A DNA stretch of 54,863 nt from Chitinophagaceae bacterium (GTDB taxonomy: Bacteria; Bacteroidota; Bacteroidia; Chitinophagales; Chitinophagaceae). A program made the translations under genes and the position numbers. The stretch lies in NCBI GenBank assembly GCA_020847395.1, contig JADLCD010000074.1:1-54863 (forward strand). Reading direction: 5' to 3'. The first letter of the stretch is position 1; the number at the start of each line of letters is the position of its first letter. The notes below the pieces were generated by a model. It was not told the DNA's origin, ran no database searches, and saw only the letters and a list, made by a program, of their open reading frames with translations. Below, piece by piece: positions 18,869 to 26,755 of this stretch.

Positions 18869-19923
18869 TATTTTATATTACTGAGTTGTACCTGGGAATT
18901 AGGTTTAACAGCCATCAATCCGCTGGTGAGCACGGTATCTCCTAAACTAACACCACTGAGCACCTGCACATAGGCTGAATCTCTTATGCCGGTTGTTACT
19001 GTCACAAAATCAGGAACACCTTTTTTATACACTATTACCTGTTTACCACGCGAAAGAGGAATTACTGCCTGGGTTGGGATTATAATGGCATTATCGTTTT
19101 TATCAAGATCAAGATCTACTTTGGCAAAAGCACCGGGAACAAGCGCCGGGTCATTACTTTTAACTATGCCTTTAACTGTAAGGCTTCGTGTATTGGCATC
19201 AATAAAATATTCTGTAGCAAGCACAGTTGCCTGAAATTTTTTATCTGCACCATCTATAGAAAAAGTAATTTGTTTGCCGGGCTTAAACGCATTGCTGTAT
19301 TTTTCAGGAACAGTAAATTCAAGTTTCAGTTGATTTACCTGGCGTATGGTGGCAATAATATCTGTAGGCGAAACATATGCGCCAAGGCTTACATTTCTCA
19401 AGCCGATTCTTCCATCGTAAGGAGCTCTTATTTCCGTTTTGCTGATATTAACTTTTACAAGCTGTATATCCGCTTTATTGTTGTTTACCTGTAATTGGCT
19501 GAGATCCACTTCCTGCTGACTTATACCCTGTATTTTTATAAGTTCATTGTACCGTTCAACGGTTTTTTCGTTGATGGCTAACTGCACTTCCAGCTTTTTT
19601 AACTGGGCCTGCAAATCTTCATCAAAAAGTTTTACAAGCAAAGTACCTTTCTTTACAAAGCTGCCTTCCCGGAAGTTAATGCTCACAACACGCCCTGAAA
19701 TTTCAGGACGGATATCTGTTCCTTCGGCGGGAGCAAGGGAGCCGGCTACCTGTATATCTTCACTGATAGGGCGTGCTTTTACTACATATGCATCGGCTTG
19801 TACCGGGCGATTGCGGGATGGGGCAGGTTGGGTTATTGCAGTTTTTTTCTCTTCTTTTTTTTGAGAGCAGGCAAACAAACTCGCAATACCTATAAGTAAT
19901 GGTAAAAATAACTTTTTCATCAA
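18868..19923 (-). CDS. RND efflux periplasmic adaptor lipoprotein (MFP)
   Basis: 351 residues. The signal peptide ends in a lipobox (ASLFAC, then SQKKEEKK), so the mature protein is probably lipid-anchored at Cys19 or so. The adaptor's split lipoyl domain is visible (GRVVSINFREGSFVKKGTLLV and APYDGRIGLRNVSLGAYVS), with a short helical hairpin between, followed by the beta-barrel and membrane-proximal regions. It is the first gene of the efflux operon, and no TetR or two-component regulator is adjacent. The upstream gap contains repeats rather than an obvious operator. Confidence 0.95.
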   Translation of the reverse strand: MMKKLFLPLLIGIASLFACSQKKEEKKTAITQPAPSRNRPVQADAYVVKARPISEDIQVAGSLAPAEGTDIRPEISGRVVSINFREGSFVKKGTLLVKLFDEDLQAQLKKLEVQLAINEKTVERYNELIKIQGISQQEVDLSQLQVNNNKADIQLVKVNISKTEIRAPYDGRIGLRNVSLGAYVSPTDIIATIRQVNQLKLEFTVPEKYSNAFKPGKQITFSIDGADKKFQATVLATEYFIDANTRSLTVKGIVKSNDPALVPGAFAKVDLDLDKNDNAIIIPTQAVIPLSRGKQVIVYKKGVPDFVTVTTGIRDSAYVQVLSGVSLGDTVLTSGLMAVKPNSQVQLSNIK

Positions 19924-20004
19924 CTGCGAAACTAATGCAATTTGCAGATGAAAAGGCTTTTAAGGGTGACTTAGTAAAGGTTAATTAATGTTAAATCAAT
20001 AAAG

Positions 20005-20210
20005 CTTCTCCCTCCTTCGCCCTCTCCAAAGCCTGCCTGTCGGCAGACAGGGAAAGGGAGCGGTACAGCGGAATAGTTCCAAACTTTTTGTTCTTCCGCA
20101 TCATCAAGCCTCATCCTCTTATCCTTCTCCCTGCCTACCGGACAGGCAGGCGCACGGAGAAGGACGGTGCTACAGAATAATTCCAAACTATATTATCTTC
20201 CAAATCATCT
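20005..20210. repeat. Two copies of interspersed hairpin repeat in 394-bp gene-free gap
   Basis: The gap 19924-20317 has no plausible gene. It holds two related units of about 100 bp. Each has a pyrimidine-rich arm, a hairpin, a purine arm (GGGAGCGGTACAGCGGAATA; GAAGGACGGTGCTACAGAAT) and then an AT-rich tail with TTCCAAACT. Each hairpin contains an inserted palindrome, CCTGCCTGTCGGCAGACAGG and CCTGCCTACCGGACAGGCAGG-like. They belong to the family also found at 23842, 29244-29480 and 36275-36600. Confidence 0.75.
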
Positions 20211-20317
20211 ACAAAATATATCCAAACAAGCAGTTCACAATTTCCACACTTTCATATTTTCACATTGTTCCCTCATTTTCAAATCATCAAATTTTCAAAT
20301 TAACTCCGGGGGTGAGG

Positions 20318-22735
20318 TCACTCCGTCCTCAATACCTTTACCGGGTTGCTTACAGCGATTTTGTAACATTGCAATACAATAAAAATGATTGTTGCCAAAA
20401 GAATAAATCCCGATACCATAAGATAGGGTAAAAGCTGTGGCGGCATACGATATTCAAAATTCTGCAGCCAGTAATTGTTAGCCAGGTATGCTATCGGCCA
20501 GGCGATAATATTGGCTATTATAATCAGCCATGTATAATCTTTTATAAAAAGAAATAATATTCTATTAATATCCGCGCCTAATACTTTTCTAACTGCTATT
20601 TCTTTATTTCTTTTAACTAACGTAAACGCCACAACGCCAAAAATACCCATAAACACTATTATAAGATTAAGAACGGTAGCGGTTTCTGTGGCCTTTTTTA
20701 ACTGTAATTCTGATTGGTATAATTTCTGGAATTTTTCATCCATAAAAAAATATTCAAAAGGATTGCCCGGCGACAAAGCATTCCATTGTTTTTTTATAGC
20801 ACTGATAGTACCTGCCATATCAGAGGTATTTAATTTTAACGTAAGAAAGCGATACGACAAAAGGTCTTCTGTATGCAGAAAGGAGAGTGGTTCAATTTTT
20901 TCGTGAAGTGTGGAATAATTAAAATCATTTACCACTCCGGCAATAGTAAATACGGCATTGTTAAAAGAAGGTATGGTAAGCTGTTTTCCTGTTGCATTTT
21001 CAAGGGTAAGCCCTAACGACTTAACAGCAGATTCATTCAATACAATTTGCGAGGGAATATGTACCCCTTTGCCGTGATTAAAGAAATTGCCAGCTTTTAC
21101 TTTTAATCCTAATGTTTCTGCGTAATCTTCATCAGCGCCCATAGTAGCAATTAATACGGGTTGATTACCGGCAGCACCCACCGGCAACATGCCAATACTG
21201 TTGGGCGGTTTACGATCGGGAATTTCAAATGATAAGCTGGCGTTTTTTATGGCAGGAATAGTAAGTAAGCCCTTCTTGATCGTTTCCATTTTTGCAACGC
21301 CGGTAGAATCCCATTTTTTAGGAAATGCTGTAACTACCATTAATTGCTCTTTATTATAACCAAGATCTTTATTAAAAAAATAAGTAACCTGCCTGGAAAC
21401 ATTTAATGCGCTGATGAATACAACAATGGCCAATGTAAACTGCACAATTAATAATAACCGTCGCAATACAAGCCCGCCTTTCGCGGTATCAATTTTACCC
21501 TTGATGGCATGTACCGTATTAGAAGCGCTCATAATAAAGGCGGGATAAATACCTGCTATTAAGCCTACCAACACCACAAAACCCGTTAATGAGCTGATTC
21601 TGAAAAAATCAAATTTCCACAGCGGAGAAAGCGGAGTATTGAGCATACCACTGAAATAACTCCGCATTAATTCATACAACCCTAATGATAAAACTCCCGC
21701 AATAAAAGTTAACAATAACGACTCTGTCAGATATTGAAAAATCAATTGCCTTTTTGCCCCGCCAAACACTTTGCGTAAGCCCATTTCTTTAAGGCGGTAG
21801 GAAGATGTGCCAATATTGATATTGATAAAATTGATAACAGCCATCGTAATAATAAATATCACTACCAACAAAAGCGTGGTGATCATTTTTTGTACAGCTC
21901 CGTTATTATTGCTGGTATAATAAGTTTTCATCGGCGCCAGTTCAACCGTTAGATTATCACAGATATCTTTTGAAGCGTATTTTGTCAATAGCTGTTTAAC
22001 AGGCTTCTGCAAAGATTCAGGGCTGATGCCTTTTCGCAATTCTATTGCCGCTATCTCAAATATACCGGCCCAGTTTGCTGCCGGATCATCAGTACCCGGA
22101 TAATACCGGTTACCCACAGTTGGCACAAATACACTGTAGGTGTCGCCTAAAAGGTTCATGATGGAATTATATGGGATATCCTTTAATACCGCAGAAACCG
22201 TATACAATTGTTTGTCATCTCTCACCGTTTGTATGTCCAGTGTTTTTCCAATGGCGTTCTTATCTCCATAAAGTTTTAACGCCAGTGTTTCTGTAATAAC
22301 CGCGGAATTATTATTGGCAAAGGGCTGCTGAGGATTGCCATACAATAACGGAAACCCATACATGCTTATTAATGTAGTATCCCCAATAGCAATATCTTCT
22401 TTAAAATGTTTATCGCCTGCAGAAACAACATTTAATACCGGGTTATAGCGATAATAGTTAGCTACCAGTGTAGGATATTCTGTTTTTAATGTTTGTGCCA
22501 GCGGCCCCAGGGTAGTAAAGTCGAGACCCATGCCCTTTTCTTTCCACTTGCTTTTGATAATATATTGCTGGTTTACATTTAGCAGATCTGCATTCACTCT
22601 TTTTTCATGAATAATATATTCACCAATCAGCATAGCGAATGTTATGCCTATGGCAAGGCACAAAATGTTGATAATGGAAAACATTTTGTGTTTGGTAAGA
22701 TGTCTTACCGCTATTTTGAAATAATTTTTAAGCAT
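20318..22735 (-). CDS. MacB/FtsX-like ABC transporter permease (paralogue 1 of 4)
   Basis: 805 residues. One N-terminal transmembrane helix (SIINILCLAIGITFAMLIGE) precedes a large periplasmic MacB-PCD domain. An FtsX core follows with three helices and the coupling signature YRLKEMGLRKVFGGAKRQLI. A second periplasmic domain and second FtsX core come next (LVKRNKEIAVRKVLGADINR), ending NPVKVLRTE. No ATPase is encoded on this gene or beside it. It lies 27 bp after the DUF4097-like gene on the same strand and is probably co-transcribed with it. Likely roles are lipoprotein or peptide extrusion, or envelope stress sensing, as for related Bacteroidota permeases; the substrate is unknown. Confidence 0.9.
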   Translation of the reverse strand: MLKNYFKIAVRHLTKHKMFSIINILCLAIGITFAMLIGEYIIHEKRVNADLLNVNQQYIIKSKWKEKGMGLDFTTLGPLAQTLKTEYPTLVANYYRYNPVLNVVSAGDKHFKEDIAIGDTTLISMYGFPLLYGNPQQPFANNNSAVITETLALKLYGDKNAIGKTLDIQTVRDDKQLYTVSAVLKDIPYNSIMNLLGDTYSVFVPTVGNRYYPGTDDPAANWAGIFEIAAIELRKGISPESLQKPVKQLLTKYASKDICDNLTVELAPMKTYYTSNNNGAVQKMITTLLLVVIFIITMAVINFININIGTSSYRLKEMGLRKVFGGAKRQLIFQYLTESLLLTFIAGVLSLGLYELMRSYFSGMLNTPLSPLWKFDFFRISSLTGFVVLVGLIAGIYPAFIMSASNTVHAIKGKIDTAKGGLVLRRLLLIVQFTLAIVVFISALNVSRQVTYFFNKDLGYNKEQLMVVTAFPKKWDSTGVAKMETIKKGLLTIPAIKNASLSFEIPDRKPPNSIGMLPVGAAGNQPVLIATMGADEDYAETLGLKVKAGNFFNHGKGVHIPSQIVLNESAVKSLGLTLENATGKQLTIPSFNNAVFTIAGVVNDFNYSTLHEKIEPLSFLHTEDLLSYRFLTLKLNTSDMAGTISAIKKQWNALSPGNPFEYFFMDEKFQKLYQSELQLKKATETATVLNLIIVFMGIFGVVAFTLVKRNKEIAVRKVLGADINRILFLFIKDYTWLIIIANIIAWPIAYLANNYWLQNFEYRMPPQLLPYLMVSGFILLATIIFIVLQCYKIAVSNPVKVLRTE

Positions 22736-22762
22736 CTATATGACTTTAACTATTGTTGTGGG

Positions 22763-23794
22763 TTAGTCTAAGTACAGTGAAACATTATTGTTTCCGCGAA
22801 CATCTACACGGGCACCTCCACCATTGATTGTTCCAACCAGGCTGTTATTATCTCCTTTACCACTAAAATTGCTGATTTTTGGCGTTGAAATTTTATTGCC
22901 GTGAATATCAAGATCTGCACCTTTATTACCCGGCATATGCAGTGTTATATTGCCCCCTGAATTTGAAATTTTTGCGTATTTGCCGAGCTCCGCTATTTCC
23001 ACCTGTATATTGCCTCCGCTTGTTGAGGTTTCAAAGCTGCACTTCATTTGCTTAAGATCAATACTTCCTCCTGACGTGCGGGCAACTAATTCTCCCTTTA
23101 TATCATCCCCATTTAGTGAGCCGCCGCTTGTTCCGATATTTATGTTGCCGTTGAGATTTTGAAAATGTATTGAACCGCCTGACGTATGAAGCTTAAGTGT
23201 GCCCTTTGCATCTGCAGCCGTAATGCTTCCGCCACTGGTTGACAAATCGATATTTCCTTCAGCATCTTTCAGCGATATACTTCCTCCTGAAGTTCTGCCG
23301 TTGATGTTGCCATTGGCAGTATTAACACTTAAACTGCCACCGCTGGTGGAAAAATTCTGCGTTCCGGATACATTTTCTAAAGCTATGCTTCCGCCGCTTG
23401 TTGAAAGCTTACTGTCAATTTTATCACCTGTATAAATTTTGAAGGAAATATTCAACCCTTTTTTCCAGTTGGTGATTTTATTTTTCTGTTTTGCAATGGC
23501 AACAAGCTCATTGTTTTTTACATCAATTTCAAGAGTGTAATTTTCATCAAGCCGTTGCTGGATTTCCGCTTTGCTGAGATTGTCGTTACTATTGCCCGCA
23601 TGGATATATACTTCAATGCGCGGACTTGAAGCAGCATTGCCGGATAGACTAATAGAACCACCCGAAGTTTCAGCGTTCACTTTATTAAACGATTGTGCGC
23701 TGAACGATTTTGTTATAAAAGGTTCTTTATTGTTTTGCGCATTTACGCCAACAGCTACTATAGCTGATATTAAAAACAAGCTTATTTTTTTCAT
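22763..23794 (-). CDS. Secreted DUF4097-type beta-repeat protein
   Basis: 343 residues with a cleavable signal (MKKISLFLISAIVAVGVNA). Residues 132-262 contain eight TSGGS/N motifs at an exact 18-residue period (132, 150, 168, 186, 204, 222, 240, 258), with further copies at 43 and 278. This predicts a right-handed beta-helix or stacked beta-solenoid of the DUF4097 (putative adhesin) kind. It lies within the permease cluster, directly before paralogue 1, so it may be a periplasmic or surface partner of that permease. No catalytic residues are recognisable. Confidence 0.85.
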   Translation of the reverse strand: MKKISLFLISAIVAVGVNAQNNKEPFITKSFSAQSFNKVNAETSGGSISLSGNAASSPRIEVYIHAGNSNDNLSKAEIQQRLDENYTLEIDVKNNELVAIAKQKNKITNWKKGLNISFKIYTGDKIDSKLSTSGGSIALENVSGTQNFSTSGGSLSVNTANGNINGRTSGGSISLKDAEGNIDLSTSGGSITAADAKGTLKLHTSGGSIHFQNLNGNINIGTSGGSLNGDDIKGELVARTSGGSIDLKQMKCSFETSTSGGNIQVEIAELGKYAKISNSGGNITLHMPGNKGADLDIHGNKISTPKISNFSGKGDNNSLVGTINGGGARVDVRGNNNVSLYLD

Positions 23795-23841
23795 GTTAAT
23801 ATTTATTAAGAGTGTTTAATTGAAGCCTCTTCCTCACCTCT

Positions 23842-23972
23842 CCCTCCTTCTCCCTCTCCTTGCAACGGAGAGGGAGCGGTACTACAGAATAATTCCAGGC
23901 ATTATAACTACCACATCATCTATAAAACATATCCAAACAAAACGCTCAGTATTCGCTCATACTTTTACATTC
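23842..23972 (+). repeat. 131-bp mobile-type intergenic repeat, copy 1
   Basis: By eye this is identical, except for one base, to the reverse complement of 36275-36405. It contains the hairpin CTCCCTCTCC-ttgcaac-GGAGAGGGAG followed by an AT-rich tail ending in CGCTCATACTTTTACATTC. It lies between the DUF4097-like gene and permease paralogue 2. Confidence 0.9.
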
Positions 23973-24018
23973 GCAACCTCCCGCTCATTGTATTTTATCG
24001 GCATGCTTTGAGTTTAAA

Positions 24019-24060
24019 CTCCCCTCTTCCCTTTGGGGAGAGGGGTGGGGGAGAGAGGCT
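24019..24060. repeat. GC-rich hairpin repeat abutting a permease stop codon, copy 1
   Basis: CCCCTCTTCCCTTTGGGGAG with its following G-rich arm can fold into a strong hairpin directly after the stop of permease 2. A near-identical block abuts the stop of permease 4 at 29583-29622. It may serve as a terminator on the minus strand. Confidence 0.7.
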
Positions 24061-26574
24061 TTACTCCGTTCTCAAGCTCTTTACCGGGTTTGCCGCCGCC
24101 GCTTTCAGGCTCTGCAGGCAAACCGTTAGCAAAACAATCAGCAGCAATATCAATGGTGGCAGCATAAACATAAGCCAGCTTAGCCTGATATGGAATGCAT
24201 AATTATTCAGCCATTCATTGGCCGCCCAGTAAGTAATTGGCACAGCTATTACAGCAGCCAGGCATACCAGTTTGATAAAATCTTTTGAAACAAGCAGCAA
24301 CACACTGGAGACCGACGCTCCCAGTACTTTGCGAATACCAATCTCTTTAGTACGCAGCTTTATTACAAAAGCGGAAAGCCCGAGCAGCCCAAGGCACGCC
24401 ACAACAATTGCCAGCGAAGCAAATAATCCAAACACATTACCCAAACGCTGATCAGAGAGGTACTGGTTATTGAAAAAATCGTCAAGAAAAAAGAATTCGA
24501 ATGGCTTTCCGGGGAATGTTTTTTTGAACAGAGATTCTATACCGGAAAGGCTTTTATCAAGATCACCTGCACCTGTATTTATATTTAATGATACATTATC
24601 CCACCCCCAGTTATTGTAAGATGGATAAATGAACAATATAGGCTCATACGCATCCTTTAGGGAGCGCTGATGAAAATTTTTCACAACACCTTTAATAGAA
24701 GCATAATACTCCCCGTTACCACCCAAAAAAATAATCCGCTGGTTTAGGGCCTCCTTTACGGATTTAAAGCCCAGACTTTTAACAAGTTCTTCGTTAACCA
24801 GTACTTTCAAAGCTTTATTCGTTCCAAAAGTACCCTGCGCGTTGCGGCTCAAAACTTCTGAACTGTCTGCAGGTGAAAGATTGCTACCCGCTACAAGAGG
24901 CACCTGGTAAGTGTTTATAAAGTCGTGATCAATCTGTGTTACAAATGTGGGGTAACTATGTTGCTTGTCCTCCCCAACCTTTCTTATATTTTGGTGATCT
25001 TTTATCGGCCTTCCGGGCACTTCCCCGGTATAGGATATATTTTTTACAGAAGAAAACTGTCGCAACACTTCCTGCTTAAAATAATTCAATTTGGCCGCAT
25101 GGGTTGAATCAGTAAATGCCGATGACATTTTAACAACCAATAGTTGATTTTTATTATATCCCAGATCACCCTTGCGCATAAAGTTTAATTGGGCAAATAC
25201 AACCAGGGTGGCGGCAATAAGTATAATAGAAAGAAAGAACTGAAAGGAAAGAAGTGCCCGCCTTAGCGAAAGTTTTGTATTTGATTTTATGATCAGCCCT
25301 TTAAGTACCCTTACCGGGTTAAAAGACGATAAAATAAACGCGGGATAGGCGCCTACCAGCAGGGAACCTGAAAGAAAAATTACTGCGCTCCAAAACCAGA
25401 AAGATGGTTGACTTCCCATTCCGCTTGTAAAGAATGCCGCACTGATATTTCTTCCGACAAGCTGGTTAAACAGGGGCATGGTTTGGGTAATAATAATAAT
25501 GGTGATCACCAGCGCCAGTAAATTAGTCATTAACGACTCTATGAGAAATTGTATGATCAGTTGTTTTTTTGCTGCTCCCGATACTTTGCGAATGCCCACT
25601 TCCTTAGCCCGTTCCATTGATTTGGCGGTTGAAAGGTTGATATAGTTAATCCAGGCAATCAGCAGAATGAACACTCCAATAACAGACAGGAAAAAAACTT
25701 CTTTTTCATCACCGTTTACTTCAGCTTCATCAATATAATGCGATGTAAGGTGGATATCTGTAAGCGGCTGCAGGTGGAAATAAGGCCGGAAATTCATTTC
25801 CTTCATTTCTTTACCCAGATATTTATCAATAAAAGCAGGAAATTTTGCTTCCAGCTTTTTAGCATCGGTTCCGGGCTTCAACAGTACATAGGTATAAACA
25901 GCCGGCCAGCCCCAGTTATCTTCCGACTTCCATTCCTTCAAGGCTGGCTGTAAAGGCACCAGTGCATCAAATTTCAGATGTGAATTTTCAGGAAGATCCG
26001 CAAAAACACCTGTAACTTTCGAGGGAAAGGTATATGAAACTAATATTTTACCTATAGGATCCTGGTTCCCAAAATATTTTTTTGCCATAGATTCAGAGAT
26101 CACGATCGCATTCCAATCTGAAAGACAATGCGCTTTATCGCCGCGAACCAGCGGATAAGAGAACACCCTGAAAAAAGAAGAATCTGCGAAGTAAATATCA
26201 TTTTCGAAAAATGCTTTCTTTTGCCCGCCTTCTTCCTGGTAAGACAGATAATTCGATTTAGAAAAAGATTTAAAGCTCAACAGTCTTACAGCATCAACCA
26301 CTTCGGGAAAATCTCTCTTCAAAGCACGGGCTACAGCATTATAATTCATAACCGAAGGCGGCGCATCCGACAAGCTTCCAGAGAAAGAAATGGGAACACG
26401 ATAAATGTTTGCGGCGTTTGTATTAAACCGGTCGTAGCCTGATTCAAAAACTACATACTGGAATATAAAAAAACAAGCCGTCATGCCTATGGCCAAACCC
26501 AGTATATTGATTATGGAATATACCTTATTCCTCAACAAATTTCTCCATGCGGTTTTGAAATAGCTTTTGAACAT
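24061..26574 (-). CDS. MacB/FtsX-like ABC transporter permease (paralogue 2 of 4)
   Basis: 837 residues, the longest of the four paralogues. The N-terminal helix is SIINILGLAIGMTACFFIFQ. The first FtsX core has the signature KSMERAKEVGIRKVSGAAKK, the second has VIKLRTKEIGIRKVLGASVS, and the protein ends NPVKSLRTE. Two large periplasmic domains separate the cores. An EVGIRK or EIGIRK motif before each core is the expected contact site for an ATPase supplied elsewhere. It is transcribed in the same direction as its neighbours, but the 180-bp and 266-bp gaps with hairpins and repeats suggest partly separate transcripts. Confidence 0.9.
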   Translation of the reverse strand: MFKSYFKTAWRNLLRNKVYSIINILGLAIGMTACFFIFQYVVFESGYDRFNTNAANIYRVPISFSGSLSDAPPSVMNYNAVARALKRDFPEVVDAVRLLSFKSFSKSNYLSYQEEGGQKKAFFENDIYFADSSFFRVFSYPLVRGDKAHCLSDWNAIVISESMAKKYFGNQDPIGKILVSYTFPSKVTGVFADLPENSHLKFDALVPLQPALKEWKSEDNWGWPAVYTYVLLKPGTDAKKLEAKFPAFIDKYLGKEMKEMNFRPYFHLQPLTDIHLTSHYIDEAEVNGDEKEVFFLSVIGVFILLIAWINYINLSTAKSMERAKEVGIRKVSGAAKKQLIIQFLIESLMTNLLALVITIIIITQTMPLFNQLVGRNISAAFFTSGMGSQPSFWFWSAVIFLSGSLLVGAYPAFILSSFNPVRVLKGLIIKSNTKLSLRRALLSFQFFLSIILIAATLVVFAQLNFMRKGDLGYNKNQLLVVKMSSAFTDSTHAAKLNYFKQEVLRQFSSVKNISYTGEVPGRPIKDHQNIRKVGEDKQHSYPTFVTQIDHDFINTYQVPLVAGSNLSPADSSEVLSRNAQGTFGTNKALKVLVNEELVKSLGFKSVKEALNQRIIFLGGNGEYYASIKGVVKNFHQRSLKDAYEPILFIYPSYNNWGWDNVSLNINTGAGDLDKSLSGIESLFKKTFPGKPFEFFFLDDFFNNQYLSDQRLGNVFGLFASLAIVVACLGLLGLSAFVIKLRTKEIGIRKVLGASVSSVLLLVSKDFIKLVCLAAVIAVPITYWAANEWLNNYAFHIRLSWLMFMLPPLILLLIVLLTVCLQSLKAAAANPVKSLRTE

Positions 26575-26599
26575 ACAGAGATCATGTTTATGGTTTATT

Positions 26600-26637
26600 G
26601 TTTTTAGTTTATAGTTAGCGAGCCATAAACTAAAAAC
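26600..26637. terminator. 13-bp hairpin between permeases 2 and 3
   Basis: GTTTTTAGTTTAT (26600-26612) and its exact complement (26625-26637) flank a 12-base loop. It lies downstream of permease 3 on the minus strand and upstream of permease 2. A terminator role is plausible, but the T-run belongs to the stem itself. Confidence 0.45.
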
Positions 26638-26644
26638 CTAAAAT

Positions 26645-26755
26645 TGTTTTCCTGCTCCGTTCTCAAGCTCTTCATCCCGATATGTATCGGGATTCCGTCA
26701 CTCCGTTCTTACTGCCTTCACCCCGATATACATGCGGGGTCTTCGCATTACTCTG
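26645..26755 (-). pseudogene. Vestigial permease C-terminal tails with palindrome insertions
   Basis: Read on the minus strand, the bases after the stop of permease 3 include one stretch that would encode VKAVRTE followed by a stop and another that would encode KSLRTE. Both match the conserved C-terminus of this family. They are separated by CCCGATA-type palindromes (26684-26699 and about 26721-26739). They look like remnants of recombination between paralogues or of 3'-end repeats. Confidence 0.5.

Noticed and set aside
22763-23794. DNA-level tandem repeat
   Set aside because: The periodicity comes from the coding repeat TSGGS with an 18-codon period; it is a protein solenoid and not a separate DNA element.
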